Shown: positions 21,770-34,569 of the stretch, piece after piece
Layout of the letters: every line of letters begins with the position of its first letter
Position numbering within the stretch: position 1 is the stretch's first letter
DNA from: Medicago truncatula
Lineage: Eukaryota > Streptophyta > Magnoliopsida > Fabales > Fabaceae
Direction of reading: 5' to 3'
DNA: 64,000 nucleotides
Assembly: GCF_003473485.1 (NCBI RefSeq)
Contig: NC_053049.1
Location: forward strand, 6,510,001-6,574,000
Made by a program: the position numbers and the translations under genes
The notes under the pieces: model-generated
What the model saw: the letters and a program-made list of their open reading frames with translations, nothing else
Databases searched by the model: none
What the model was told of the DNA's origin: nothing

Positions 21770-22646
21770 CCTAACCTTCCTTTTCAGGATATTAGTTTGG
21801 GTAAGAGTGCAAACTCCACCATATCTCAAACTTTTTTAACACTGATATTCACCTCTATTTTATTATCTAGATATTCATCTCACTATTATTTTTGCCATGC
21901 GCAAAATATTCGAGAGATCACTCTCGAATAATATTTTTTTATGTTTTAAAGGTTTTGAGAAATAACTTAGAGATCGTTTTTTATGATAAAGAGAAAAAAA
22001 TGGTCTCATATTCAAACCGAAGAGGCTCATATATTCAACATTACTTTAAACGTGATTTACTTTTAAAAATTATTGGATCAGTCGTGTGTATACAAAAGTA
22101 ATTTATTAATAATAGTTAACACACAAAATATATTATATATACTAATTACTACACAACCAATCTTCCTAAAAAGTGAAATATGCAACAAGTGCTTATAAAA
22201 GCAAGGGAGGAAGTATAATCTAGGAAGAATCAATGGATGCCGTGGCTTGCTCATCAAGCAGATTCCACTGACATGATTTCATTATGGTACCAAAATATAT
22301 TTTAGTATACAGCAATATCTTACCGAAAGTTAAGGTTGGCAGATTATAATAAACAGTGATGCATTACAAAATAACAAATGAAATAATACTAAAAGTTTTT
22401 GTTAAAAGATATTCCAACTCACAACTTGCAACCACTAATCATCTAAGGAGGAAAACGATAACCATAAAACCCAATTCAACGTTTCAATCAATGGAATATC
22501 TACTATGTCATTTTCTCATCTTGTAATGTTATGACTTATAATTTTCCATGTATAATATAATACTTTAGCCTTTGAAAAGAAAATGTTATAAGTAATCTTT
22601 CACTTGGAAATAAAAGAAATTTAGAGTGAACTCTCTTTGGAAAAAA
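21770..22646. other. Promoter-side intergenic region of the aminopeptidase gene
   Basis: AT-rich with no gene. A small hairpin (ATTCGAGAG, ATCA loop, CTCTCGAAT) lies at about 21908-21929. A TATA-like CTTATAAAAGC lies near 22192, but its link to the gene start is unproven. Confidence 0.45.
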
Positions 22647-25600
22647 ATGGAAAAGAAACATATCATAGATGAATTCAAAGGCCAAACAAGATTACCTAAT
22701 TTTGCAATTCCAAAACAATATGAACTTCACTTAATACCTAATTTTTCATCATGCACTTTTTCTGGCACAGTGCAAGTTAGGCTTACCATCAATGAAAAGA
22801 CCAAGTTCATTGTCTTAAACTCATTAGAACTTGTTATTCAAAATACTTGGTTCACAAACTCTTATGGAAAAGTGAGTATTCTTTAAGCACTTTGTGAAAT
22901 TATTTGGATTAGTTTGTTTTGTTTGGTTGACTTTTTATGTGGCTTTGATTGATTTTTTTAACAGTATACTCCAAGTGATGTTGTGGTGGATGAAGAGGAT
23001 GAGATATTAGTCTTGGTGTTTGACGAAGCACTTTTTGATGGAGAAGGAGTTTTGGTGATTGAGTTTTCTGGTATCCTCAATGAGCATCTTAGAGGATTCT
23101 ATAGATGGTACTTCCTTTTTCCCTTTACTATGTTACATTGAACACCTTATTATAACGTAAATATGCGGCTACAATTGCAGTTGTGATACCGATGTAAAGA
23201 CCTCTAAAACTTTTATGTCGCAGCTGCGATACCGTTGTAAACCTTAAAAAAACTTGCTTGATGAATTAAACGACTCTCACTTGATGCCTTTAGAGTCAAT
23301 CAAACTTGTGCATTAATTTGAACAGCACTTATGTTGATGGAGAAGTGAAGAAAAATATGGCCACAACACAGTTTGAGGCAGTAGATGCAAGAAGATGTTT
23401 TCCATGCTGGGATGAACCTGCTCTAAAGGTATGTGTGTAGAATTCTATTCTTATCATCAATTTATAAGACTAATAGCTTTGACCATTCTAAATTACAGGC
23501 AAGTTTCAAGGTAACACTTACTGTGCCATCAGATTTAACTGCATTGTCTAATATGCCAGTTGAAAATGAAAAGCTAGATGGTGAATTAAAGACTGTTTAT
23601 TTTGAGGAGTCTCCTATCATGTCAACTTATTTGGTGGCTGTTGTTGTCGGCTTATTTGATCATATCGAGGATAGAACTTCTACTGGTATGCAAATGAGTT
23701 TATCTACTGGCATAAGCACTTATGAGACCGTTTGGATTGACTTGTTTGAGTTTATCTACTAACATAATCACTTGTGTGACTGTTTGGGAAAGCTTATGGA
23801 AATAGCTTAAGACATCTATAAGTTGTTTTCAGCTCATTTTCATAAGCACTTGACTTCAAGATAATCACTTGTGACACATTTGCTTATGCAATCCTCTTAT
23901 GCTGTGTTGATCATTTTTTGAACTTTCTTTATAGGGGTTGTGGTTGGTTTATATTGTGCTGTTGGAAAGAGTGATCAAGGGAAGCTTGCATTGGATATAG
24001 CTGTGAAGGCACTAGAAATATATACCAAGTGAATTCTTCCTTCCCTTTCAACTTTTAGAATACTCATTGTATACATAAATCTACATTTGCATGGAAACTC
24101 AACCACCTTAATTTTGTTAACAAAACTGTCTAGATATAAATAAACACTATACGGTATACATGGAAGGAAAGGTAAATATCAATTTCCTTCAATAAAACTC
24201 TTTGCTTGTATGAGAGGAAAAGAAGTAAAGAAAGAAGGAAATGATCCATTCAATGGAAAGAGTGTCCAGTGTCCGATATTAACGCGACACCGACACAAGT
24301 CGTTACATTTAGTTATTATATTTCCTCAAACTATTACTGATGTGTGTTATGTCCGGTGTTCGTGTACTCTTCCGTTGCTGTTGGTTAATTTTGTCTTTGA
24401 CATCATCTAGGTACTTCTCAGTGCCTTATCCACTTCCTAAGCTGGATCTGGTTGCAGTTTCTGAGTTTTCTGCTGGAGCCATGGAGAATTATGGTTTAAT
24501 CATATATAGAGAAAGTGATCTTCTTTACCATGAATTGCACTCTGCACCTGCAAAGAAGCAAAGAGTATGTTTCATAGTTAATCTTATTTTTGACTTTCAG
24601 CATTATATTTGTTTTGAAAAATTACTGTGTTTTTGTGAACATGATTATTTAGTTAGGTTCATCTATACTTGAATTGCATGTTGGTGAATTGAATAATCCA
24701 TCATATATTAATATCCTTCATTTGTTTCCTTTAGATAACAATTGTCACAGCTCATGAAGTAGCTCATCAATGGTTTGGAAATTTGGTAACAATGGAATGG
24801 TGGACTCATTTATGGCTCAATGAAGGTTTTGCAACATGGGTAATTGGTTCTCTTAACCTTCTGGATTTGAGTTATAACCATTGATTGATCTATGAATAAT
24901 CTTCATACTTTGTAACATGTTTTCAGATAAGTTATATGGTCACCAACATCTTATATCCAGAATGGAATATTTGGAGTCAGTTTCTTCTAGAAACTGCTAG
25001 TGGTTTACGAATGGACGCATTGGAAAAATCACATCCAATTGAGGCAAGAAAGTTACAGTATTTCTGACTGTAAACAAATAATGATGTTCCACTTCTTTCA
25101 TTTATCTTTTTCTAATGCGACAGTTATTTGGACGGAGGGAGTATTATTTTGTCTCACACTCCACTTTGTCAGCAAAAAAGGAAATTGGCATTACAAATGT
25201 GATTCTCAAGCATATAATGTACATAATATATTGACACAAGTTGCTCCTGTATAACACATTTTCAGGTAGAAATATATCATGCAAGATCAGTTATTGAAAT
25301 TTTTGATGCTGTCAGCTATGAGAAAGGATCTTCTGTAATTAGAATGTTGCAGAGTTACCTTGGAGATGTTACATTTCAGGTGACAACTGAACTATTGATG
25401 TGGACCTAATTATGTCTTTGCATAGAAAAAAAACTATTCATGATTTCATCCTTTATATATTCATTGAATATTTCTATGAAGTTTATACATTTGATATGAA
25501 AACCCTCAATGGTTTACTTTTAAATTTAAACTTACATTATTTGTTTGAATTTAGACTTGCATGAAATCACCTAAACAAATATGCTTCTTCCTGCAACATT

Positions 25601-28600
25601 TCTATCAGTCTGTTTTGACACTGCATTATTTTATTTTTAAACAAGAAATCATTAAGCACATATATAAGGAAATATCAAGCCAAAAATGCAAGAACAGAAG
25701 ATCTATGGAATGTGCTTTCAGAGGTATCTGGTGAGCCAGTCGACATAATGATGCACAATTGGACAAAGAGCACAGGATATCCGGTTATTCATGTTCAATT
25801 AACAGCTAACATTTTGGAATTCAAACAGGTATTATGAAGTTGCAATCAAAACTAACATGCACCATAGACAACAAGTTTTCAACTTTCACCTTTGAAAATA
25901 ACATTTATTGGCAATAAAATTTGCAGTCGCGATTCCTTTTATCCGGTTTTCATGTCGATGGACAGTGGATTGTTCCAATAACCTTGTGTATTGGTTCATA
26001 TGAAAGACAGACAAAATTTCTTTTGGAGAAAAGCGACGGAAGGGTGGATATATCTGAACTGGTTCAATATATTGGTGATGATGTAAATTCAAATGAAAAT
26101 AAGCATGAGGAGGATAGTCAAGAAAATCTATGGATCAAAGTCAATGTTGATCAAAGTGGTTTTTATAGGGTAAATTATGAAGACAAGCTTGCAGTTCGAT
26201 TGAGGAAAGCCGTACAAAACAATTACTTGCTTCCTACTGATAAATTTGGTGTGTACAAAATCGTAGTGTTATATAAATAGAAACCTATGATATAATTTTT
26301 TTCTAGGAAGTTTTATTTAAGAGGATATGATAAGTCACCAATGCATGATCGCAAATGAAATGAGAAGTTTAATACAAACTACAAAAGCCATAAGAGACGT
26401 GAATTTTTATTTTACAGGCATTTTGGACGATGGAAACGCTCTTTGTCAGGCTTGTGAACAGTCACTGTCATCTTTGCTTATGTTGATGGATGTTTACAGA
26501 AAAGAGTTAGATTATGTTATTGTATCAAGGCTGATTGATGTAAGCATGTACATCTTCTCTACTGTACTTTCACTAATAACCTTGATATCTATCTATAGTG
26601 GCACAATATCGTAATTCTTTTTTATGACAGGTTTGTTATTGTGTTCTGAAAATCGCCATTGATGCCATTCCAGATTCGGTGAATGAATTGAAGCAATATT
26701 TTATCAGCCTTCTCATGTATTCAGCAGAGTAAGACTGTTGCAAACTTCACTTAAATAATTCACCATAATGGTTGGAATTTCCCTTTGAGTGAATATTTAC
26801 TTTGATTGTGAATTTTTGTCATGTTCAGAGCATACTATAGATATAGGGTCCACACATATTGTGCACTTGTATTGTATAGTATCATCAGTATGATTTTCTG
26901 CATTCAACTTCATGATTAATATCATGTAATCTGAATATGTCTTAAAATCCATTTCTGTTAAAGGCAGTTAGTTTCTTACCTTGCAAGATATTACATACTT
27001 TATACTGTTTGTGCAGACAGCTAGGTTGGGATTCAATATCTGGCGAAGACCATTCTAATTCACTTTTGAGGGGGGAAGTTATTGAGGCATTGGCTACCCT
27101 TGATCATGATAAAACTCAACGTGAAGCAATGCGCCGTTTTCAGATTTTGTTGAACGACAGAAACACTTCTCTGCTTTCAGCCAACACCAGAAAGGTAATA
27201 TATATGCAAGCCTTTTTCCCCGTCAAGAATACAAATCATTGTTTTGATTCTATTTACTTTTGACATGTATATTTGTAAAATATTTGTCAGGCTGCTTATA
27301 TAGCTGTAATGAGGAGTACTACTGGTGAAAGGAGTGGATTGGAGTCTCTGTTCAGTTTCTATAAGAGCACTGATGTTTTGCAAGAAAGAGACAGGATATT
27401 GCGTATGACACTAGCCTTTAACCCTTGACTAGCTAGAAGCTTTATTGATCTCTTATGGCATAAGCGCTTATCATATAAGTGCTTAGATAAAATAAAGTAA
27501 AAACTGTTTTTATAAACAATCTTTGAGAGCTTATGAAATAAGCGGAAACGGTTTATGGACGTGTCACAAACTGTCTTCATAAGCTCTATCAAACAGTCTC
27601 ACTCAAGTCAATTTGCTTAATCTGTCAATTTAAACAGACTCTTAATCTGAATGCATCTTCTAGAATTCTATGATTATATTGCATAGAGTGCTAAGTTACT
27701 TGATTAAATATGTTTTGTTATGAACTCATGCAGGTTGTATTGCATCAAGTGCAGACCCAAATGTTGTTCTAGAGGTTCTGAATCTTTTGTTGTCTGATGA
27801 GGTATTATAGTTTTCTAATGCAAATTCTGGTTATAAGCAGATAAAATGAATTCCCTTCTCAATTGATTGACCTTTGTTCATTGAAATTATTTATAGATTC
27901 CAGATCAAGATATTGTTTATGTGCTAGGCGGAATAAGCTTAGAAGGCGGTAGAACTGCAGTCAAATGGTTGAAGGTATGTACTTATCTTGATCCGTGAGA
28001 AATAACTAACAGCAATGAGTATGTAATATTTAGCTAATAATATGTTTGAAAAAAGATTTGCAAAGCTGTTCTGAAACTCAACTTAAATTAGTGGATGTCT
28101 ATTTTGATTGAATTTATGGGATCATTCTGGTTTGATACCTAATGCAGGATAATTGGGAAAGAATCTTGGCCAAATATGGCGGTGGACTCTTACTCACCAA
28201 CTTCATAAGTCTAATAGTTCCACGGGTAAGAAAATGCAGAGAAAGATGAGTTAGTGGATAAATTACTGAATTTCCAATTTGCTTCAATCTATTCAAACAT
28301 ATTTAATGTGGGTTCTAATGAATTAGTCACATATTCAAGTATACCGAGTGTGAGAACCTATGATGCACCGACACACACGCGAACACCGGACACGAAGTTG
28401 ACATTGACACGTTGACACTGGTAATAATTTGAGAGAATGAAATAATTAAATGTAACCACATGTGTCGGTGTCAGACACAAATGTACACAGGTGCTACATA
28501 GGTGACAACTGTGAAAATTAAGATCAGTAAATGATGTCAATTCCAATGTAATGAGAGGTGACAATATCAGTATGTTTTCAAAATTGAAACCTCTCATTCC

Positions 28601-28807
28601 TTGAATTCATTCATGATGTGGTAGGTTAACAGCAATGAGGAAGCAGATGATATAGAAGCATTTTTTGCCAGCCGCATGAACCCTTCCATCGTTATGAACT
28701 TGAACGTAAGCATCGAAAAGATCCGCATCAAAGCAAGGTGGATTGAGAGTGTGAAGCAAGAACACTCTCTGCCAGACTTGATCAAACAATTAACTCAAAG
28801 AAAATGA
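22647..28807 (+). CDS. APM1: M1-family zinc aminopeptidase (APM1, puromycin-sensitive type)
   Basis: Removes N-terminal residues from peptides; plant APM1 is linked to auxin-related trafficking and growth. Nineteen exons: 22647-22871, 22965-23107, 23326-23428, 23499-23685, 23935-24028, 24411-24564, 24735-24839, 24927-25043, 25266-25379, 25646-25828, 25927-26248, 26418-26539, 26631-26728, 27017-27194, 27291-27402, 27734-27801, 27897-27974, 28148-28225 and 28625-28807. These close to 887 aa, normal for the family. Motifs: exopeptidase GAMEN at 273-277; zinc motif HEVAH at 309-313 with the third ligand E332 in WLNE; transition-state tyrosine Y394 in VSYEKG; then the ERAP1-like helical C-domain. 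The first ATG (22647) gives [17 protein letters not shown]; a GTG seven codons upstream is not needed. Intron 8 has a GC donor (GAG|GCAAGA), the only non-GT junction here. All key residues are present. Confidence 0.95.
23725..23905. repeat. Fragment of a dispersed CTTATAAGCTGTTTTCA-type MITE in intron 4 of APM1
   Basis: Phrases such as GAGTTTATCTACTAACATAA, GACTGTTTGGGAAAGCTTAT and ATAAGTTGTTTTCAGCTCAT match copies at 27425-27605, 36190-36385 and 52480-53335. Confidence 0.55.
27425..27605. repeat. Second copy of the dispersed MITE in intron 15 of APM1
   Basis: Contains CATAAGCGCTTATCATATAA and inverse-sense phrases ending TCAAACAGTCTCACTCAAGT. It is in the opposite orientation to the intron 4 fragment. 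Confidence 0.55.
28335..28500. repeat. GACACCGACAC-type dispersed repeat in the last intron of APM1
   Basis: Phrases GCACCGACACACACGCGAAC and ACATGTGTCGGTGTCAGACAC form an imperfect inverted structure. Related pieces lie at 24255-24360, 28990-29060 and in both copies of the TIM23 flank duplication. Ends and target duplication were not resolved. Confidence 0.5.
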
Positions 28808-29572
28808 TAACTTTGACATCAATTTCCTATTAGCAAGTAACAATTCAAGTAAGCAATGTGTTCTGCTTCAGCAGACTAGGATATTCCTAATGTTGTTACT
28901 ATGCATGGAATTATAAACATTGAGTACAGTCTAGTTTATCAATAGTTTGGGCAAAAACAAAGTTACCAAACTACTATATACATCGTTTCAAGTTTGTATC
29001 TATGGATTGGACACCAACATGAACACCGTCACACTTTCAATATAAAGTGTCGGTGCTGCATAGTTTGTATCATCCTCGTTTGTATGAACTTTGAAATGTC
29101 ATGTCTACTCGCTGGATGTTTAAATTTTCAGGAGACTCATAGTTATCTTTATAAAACAACATTCTTTCTAGTCTCATTCATGTGACATGCAATTATGAAT
29201 AATAATAATACTGTGAGTGACAAAAAGATGATGTTAACTATCCTTTGAATTTTGATTACTTAAACAATGTTTGAACCATAACTAGAAAAAACATTCAATA
29301 ATCTTACAATCGAAGCATCCAAAACTGGCCATATCATATACACAAAGCATACAAAAGCCACACCCCACTCAAGAAAAGAAAAAGAGCACTACATTACTAC
29401 AATATCTGTATGTCAGAATTCTCTTTGCACAAGAACTAATTCCTCTGTATGAAAATGAAATCTATATATCTGAATATCTATCAACAAACCATTTAGAGAA
29501 AAACTGTTTTAAATAACAATCAAGAATAAAGCAAATATCAATCTTGTAACTTGAACTTGGTCTAGTTTCATT
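28808..29572. other. Tail-to-tail intergenic region between APM1 and the DUF761 gene
   Basis: 765 bp that must hold both 3' UTRs and terminators. A GACACC-type repeat fragment lies near 28990-29060. No gene is seen. Confidence 0.5.
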
Positions 29573-31627
29573 TTAAATATAAGGGTTTTGTAAAGGACCA
29601 AGATTGGACCTCCCAATTCCTTGCTTCTCCCTCAAGGAATTCATCTTAGCCATCCTCAACCCAGCTCTAAAATTCTGTATAAAGTTCTGAGCTTTGGTAT
29701 CAACATCTGGACTAGGACAAAACAACGGATTTGCACTTGCATTTCCAATTTCAGTGGCATTCTTCTCTTCACCATCTTCAGCATAGGGACTATTACTACA
29801 TTGGCTAACTGGTGACTCAACAACTTCATCTGAATCTGGTGAACCACTCCTCGAACTACCAATGCTATCAACCCTAACATAATCACCCTGAACTCTAAAC
29901 TTCCACGCCGGTAACTTAAACGGTGGAGGCGGTGGCGGAGGAGGGATAGGAATCAAGGGTGACTCATTACCAGTCATCACCACATTCTTTTCCAATCTAT
30001 AATTAGAATTCTCTCTTGCCATAGGAACAAGGTAGGTTTTTTTGTGTTTGCTTTTGTTCGAAGTGAACAGGTTGTGAAAAACCGACGCTGGGGGAGGCGG
30101 GGGTGGCGGCGGAGGGGGTTGTGAAACAAGTGGCGAAGGTTGAGAATTTTGAATGGTTTCAAAATTTTCAACACTTTTTGATCTTTGTTTCTTCTTCTTT
30201 CCTCTTAATGAAGCTAAAAACTCTTTAGTAGCATTCCCTCTTTTCTTCTTAAGAGGAATGCCTGTCTTTCTCTCCGCCATTGACCGCTGTGGCACCGTCT
30301 GTGGTAGATAATTCTCAACGAAAAAATCATTATCTTCCAATTTCTCGATCGCTTTCGGTTGATTTGTTCGCTTGAAATTTCCTCGAACACCTTTAGTCCT
30401 CATCACCGGCAGTTGTGGATTTAGCTCCTGTTCCGGCACTGGCGAAGAAAATTCTGCAGAAGTAACTGCTGCCGTGTTTACTTCAGATTCACTCCTAATT
30501 TTCTTCTTCCTCGCAGCCGGTTGCCGATGCGGATTAAGCTCCGGTTCCGGCACCAGAGAGGAAAATTCCGCAGAAGTCACTACTGCCACGTTTTCCATAG
30601 ATGCACTCCTGGTTTTCTTCTTCCTCAACGCAGGTATCGGTTGCAGAGGCGGCGGTTGTGAATTCTCCACAACAGAATCATTGATTACCGATTTCTCAAC
30701 CGTTTCCACTTCATACATCGGATCAACATTTCTTCCAACATCTTCAGTTTGAGAATCTGGCACTGGTTTCACCTCCGGTCGCCGGGAAACTTCACCGGAA
30801 GTAACCTTTTCCCGGTGAAATTCATCTTCACTTTCCAATCTAGAGTTCCGATAAGGGAAGTGAATATGAGTATCATCATAAAACCGGTACCGTTCATCGT
30901 CAACAACTACCGCCTCCGATCGCCGGAGATCCGAATACGATCCTCTGCTTCTCAACCGGTTAAACGAAGACAGACTAGAATTCTCATACCAAAACGGCGG
31001 TGTTTCACTTTCGGTTACTGGTTTCACCTCCGGTTGCCGGAAAGTTTCACCGGAAGTAACCGTCTCCCGGTGAAATTCATCTTCATCTTGAAATCTCGGA
31101 TACCGATAACGAAAATTTACACGAGTATCATCATAAAACCGGTACCGATCATCGCCGCCGTCAGCAACCACCACCTCCGGTCGACGGAGATCCGGATACG
31201 ATCCACCGCTTCTCAACCGATTAAACACCGATGGATTTTCATTACCATACCAAAACGGCGGCGTTTCAGTGTCAGGATTCGAAAAGCTTCTACGATGAGT
31301 ATTATAACTATCAAAACGACGCGGTGTCGTTTGCGTTTCATTGGTGTCGTTTTTAGTAAGAAAACCGCAAACGACAGCGAAGAGAACTAGTATAAGGTTT
31401 AAGTAATCCCAAGAGTGTTTAACATCTTGTGGTTTGAATTTGAAGATGTTTGAAATGAAAGAGTATATAGTGGGGACCACAATGAGTATGAAGATTAGGA
31501 TTGTTATGAGGATGAGGAAGAGGGTGGTGGTTGTTGTGAGGAGGAGTGAGTATGTGCGGCGGAGACGGTGGTGGTTTGTGGTGGTTTTTGGGAGCCAAAA
31601 TGGTGATATGTCTTCTTCTTGTTCCAT
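29573..31627 (-). CDS. DUF761-containing, proline-rich membrane-anchored protein
   Basis: An intronless 684-residue protein. Two hydrophobic segments (~28-60, FLILITILIFILIVVPTIYS; and ~74-90, LNLILVLFAVVCGF) suggest an N-terminal membrane hairpin. The centre is polar and disordered, with two diverged ~85-residue repeats, each starting ETPPFWY and running through FNRLRS, RRxEVVV-like and RYRFYDDT to RPEVKPV. A second pair of ~40-residue repeats has KKKxRS and VTSAEFSS. Two pure proline runs of 8-10 residues follow. The C-terminus (VDTKAQNFIQNFRAGLRMAK) is the DUF761 motif found in cotton-fibre-expressed and related plant proteins. No biochemical role is known to me for this family. The frame is intact and the ATG at 31627 is followed at once by a plausible N-terminus. 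It may be annotated elsewhere as a hydroxyproline-rich glycoprotein, but there is no cleavable signal peptide. Confidence 0.85.
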   Translation of the reverse strand: MEQEEDISPFWLPKTTTNHHRLRRTYSLLLTTTTTLFLILITILIFILIVVPTIYSFISNIFKFKPQDVKHSWDYLNLILVLFAVVCGFLTKNDTNETQTTPRRFDSYNTHRRSFSNPDTETPPFWYGNENPSVFNRLRSGGSYPDLRRPEVVVADGGDDRYRFYDDTRVNFRYRYPRFQDEDEFHRETVTSGETFRQPEVKPVTESETPPFWYENSSLSSFNRLRSRGSYSDLRRSEAVVVDDERYRFYDDTHIHFPYRNSRLESEDEFHREKVTSGEVSRRPEVKPVPDSQTEDVGRNVDPMYEVETVEKSVINDSVVENSQPPPLQPIPALRKKKTRSASMENVAVVTSAEFSSLVPEPELNPHRQPAARKKKIRSESEVNTAAVTSAEFSSPVPEQELNPQLPVMRTKGVRGNFKRTNQPKAIEKLEDNDFFVENYLPQTVPQRSMAERKTGIPLKKKRGNATKEFLASLRGKKKKQRSKSVENFETIQNSQPSPLVSQPPPPPPPPPPASVFHNLFTSNKSKHKKTYLVPMARENSNYRLEKNVVMTGNESPLIPIPPPPPPPPFKLPAWKFRVQGDYVRVDSIGSSRSGSPDSDEVVESPVSQCSNSPYAEDGEEKNATEIGNASANPLFCPSPDVDTKAQNFIQNFRAGLRMAKMNSLREKQGIGRSNLGPLQNPYI

Positions 31628-33990
31628 TGGAATCTAATAATGTACTATGATGTTTGGACAATGTACTATGATGTTTTTGTGTTTGTGTTTTGGTTTGGTT
31701 GTTATGATGCTTTTTGATGAAATGGTTAATATATTTTAGGGTTGATTTGTGACTTTATAGTATAGTATGAATGAAGGGGTGGTTTAGTTTAGGGATGGAT
31801 TTGTTTTGTTTGCCAGTTGGGAATGTGAAAAAGAAGGAAGAAAAGGTCAGTTGGCAAATGGTAAGCTGTATTTTATGATTTTATGTGAATGATGACAGCT
31901 AAAGTAGAGATGGAAATAGGAAGGTAGTAAGGTAAAGCATGTGCATTTTGGGTTGAGCTTCTTGATCTTGACTTGACTTCACCCTAAGAAGAAGTGAGGA
32001 GGTACTTACTATTAAGAAGTAACGTGTTTTTATCTAATCTTAAATTCTCAATAGTGGAGCATGGTAATATTTTATGGGGAAAGTATATTTGTACAACTAT
32101 TTTTTTTGGATAATTTTTCAGACAACTTTTATTCTTTAAGGATAAAAACATTGGATATAATTTATACTTTTCTGCTTTTTTTTTTTTTTTTTTTTTTTTT
32201 TTATAGAAATTGACATCATATGCTTTTTACCCGCTCTTGGTTTTTTTTAAGAGTCTAGGAAAAAAACTTACGATTGGAGGCCTAGTAATGCAATTTGATG
32301 TTACTAGGACAGAGGCAGTTATCCAAACTTGCAAGTAATATAAACTTGAAAAAGAAAAACAGGGACGGGTATTTTCTTTCTCCATTTTTCCAGCAAATAC
32401 TACATGATAGCAAGTTAGCAATCCTAAATGAAAAATGTTTGATAGACACTTCGATAGAAAAAGAGAATAAAAAATCTTATGATAGATGTAATATATTAGC
32501 GATTTGATAGAAATAGAGATAGAGATGAACGAATCTTGAAAAAATTAGGGTTTTCAAATTCATTATTAATCTCAAAATACATGCATTCCAAAATAAGTAA
32601 ATGATAATCAACAATCTTGTTCAATTAAAGAAGAAAGTCGGATCAACATTTGCGTATCCACGCCAAGAGAATACAAGCAAAGCTACATATATAACATAAT
32701 ATCTCATTCAACAGTTATACTTGCATGAGTATCTAACATTACAAATGACAAAAAAATAAAAAATAAGTTAAACCCTTCTGTCACTATTATTATAGTAGAT
32801 TGCAAGGAAAAATTTAATAATTTTAAATTAGAAAAGTGTCACTCGGGGTAGATAGTTAATCTTATTTTTAATTTTTTTAGTTGCGAATATTATTCTATAT
32901 AATAATATGTCAGCATTTGCAAAATAATTAAATATCTTCAAATGACTTATCTGTTAAAATATGTCTAATGACTTTTATTTTAATTTTTTAAATAGAATAT
33001 TACTATCAAGATCATCAGAACTATCATAATTTGGATAAGTTTCAAGATGTTTTGAAGATAATTTTATGTTATTATCGTAGAATGATTTAAGTTTTTTTAT
33101 ACCAAATAAAAATAGAAAAATATTCTCATGTGTTGTTAGAACTCACATGTTTATATTTTTGTGAGTAGAATTGATGTTCATTTTCACACATGATTCATAC
33201 TGTTTGTAACTGCAATTCAGATTTCTTGAGAACTTCATGAAAGTAGCACTCAATTCGATGTGGTAATGTGATGATGTTCTAACTCAATTATGTGCATAAA
33301 TCATTCCTTACATCGAGTTATTAATACACATTTGTGTCCATATTGTAGCACTCAATTAGGGAGAGAAAAAAGACAAGAGATCACATTTTAGAAAAAAACC
33401 TTCAAGACTGGCATACATGAGTGAAACATTTTTGTGTGTTTAAATCAGACTACACTGACCTCTATTTTAATAGCATAGAAAATAACTGTAATAAACATTT
33501 ATTGATATGATTTATTAATTATAATCATAAAAGTTTAAGCATAATTAAACAAATAGATATTTGAATTTTATTATTTGGTTTTAACAACGACAAAAGAGGC
33601 ACCAAGTAGAATACAAACTTAGAAAAAAGGACACCACGACACAGAAAGCAATGGATCTTTTCTTTTTCCATTTTCCTTCAAATACATGATAGAAAGTTAG
33701 CAACTACTAATTAACATTCCCAAAGACACGTGCATGCATACTAAAATAGGTTCATGAGAATCTAGTTAATTAGGTACATCATGCCTATAATAAGGGAATA
33801 GAAACATAGCTTTATGCACCTCATAAAATGGAACTGAACTAGTTTTGCATGCCAAGAGCTTGATCTACCATGTGAATAAGCCTTGCTTTCCTCGTGTAGA
33901 AGCTGATGATATTAGAAGTGATTTTCATTTGCTTTTTTCCGTGGCTAATTGATTACATTTAGGTTAGTTGATTGATATTCGGATCTAAAG
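31628..33990. other. Intergenic: promoter of the DUF761 gene and 3' side of the L18a-like gene
   Basis: A T-run of ~30 bases lies near 32175-32203. The rest is AT-rich without recognisable genes or ordered repeats. Short frames at 32227-32507 have no domain. Confidence 0.5.
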
Positions 33991-34569
33991 TTACAAGAAA
34001 ATAACAAGTATTGTTATCACCACAGTAATGGTGCAGATCAGAGCCTGCAACATCAGCAAAATGGAATAGTTGAGAGACCAAAATCACATGTGGCCGTAAA
34101 CTAGAGAGACTTAAATGTAATTATCCATAATTTTATTTTCTCGAGAGAAATATAAATGAAAATATTCAAAGCGTGGTTATTGTAAAAGAGGGAGTACTGA
34201 TGTAAACTTGCTCTCAAGTACAACACTTACAGCGATTGCAGAAGCAGCGAGTCCAGCACGCTCCCTTGGATCCTTATGATAGTAATTTCCAAAGTAGAGA
34301 ATTGTTGCATAATACCACGTCAATGGGCATGCAAATCCTAGCAGAAAACTGGTAAACAAAAGGGAGGGAAGAGGAGAACATTTAAACATCAAACTATGTC
34401 GGCTAAAGAATTGAGACTTGAGAGAGATGAATCTTTACAAAATAACTTACGAGAACCATCCAATGCCGCAACCAAAACATGGAAGTGGCTTGTCAAATTT
34501 TCCCAATGGTGGGTGTTCTGGATCTAAGATAGGAGCATAATCGCCCTTTATTCCGTCAGCCGTGGCCAT
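33991..34569 (-). CDS. 60S ribosomal protein L18a-like small membrane protein
   Basis: Three coding exons on the minus strand: 34451-34569, 34231-34348 and 33991-34044. They close in phase to 96 aa: MATADGIKGDYAPILDPEH at the start, then a Cys-rich turn (PCFGCGIGWFSFLLGF), a first membrane helix, the conserved KDPRERAGLAASAIAALIC motif and a second hydrophobic helix ending VIFL. This matches the plant 'L18a-like' family, named for a weak likeness to ribosomal protein L18a but in fact a small two-helix membrane protein of unknown function. The last exon (18 codons with stop) was placed from the splice signal TTGCAG|GCTCTG and the family C-terminus. A 5'-UTR intron is likely (see 34570-36765). 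No defects are seen. Confidence 0.88.

Noticed and set aside
22626..22646. Upstream GTG start for the aminopeptidase
   Set aside because: A normal ATG lies seven codons later and matches the family start; plants rarely initiate at GTG.
30372..31390. Long plus-strand frames antisense to the DUF761 gene
   Set aside because: Mirror frames of a biased-composition gene; no domain, and the minus-strand frame is clearly the protein.
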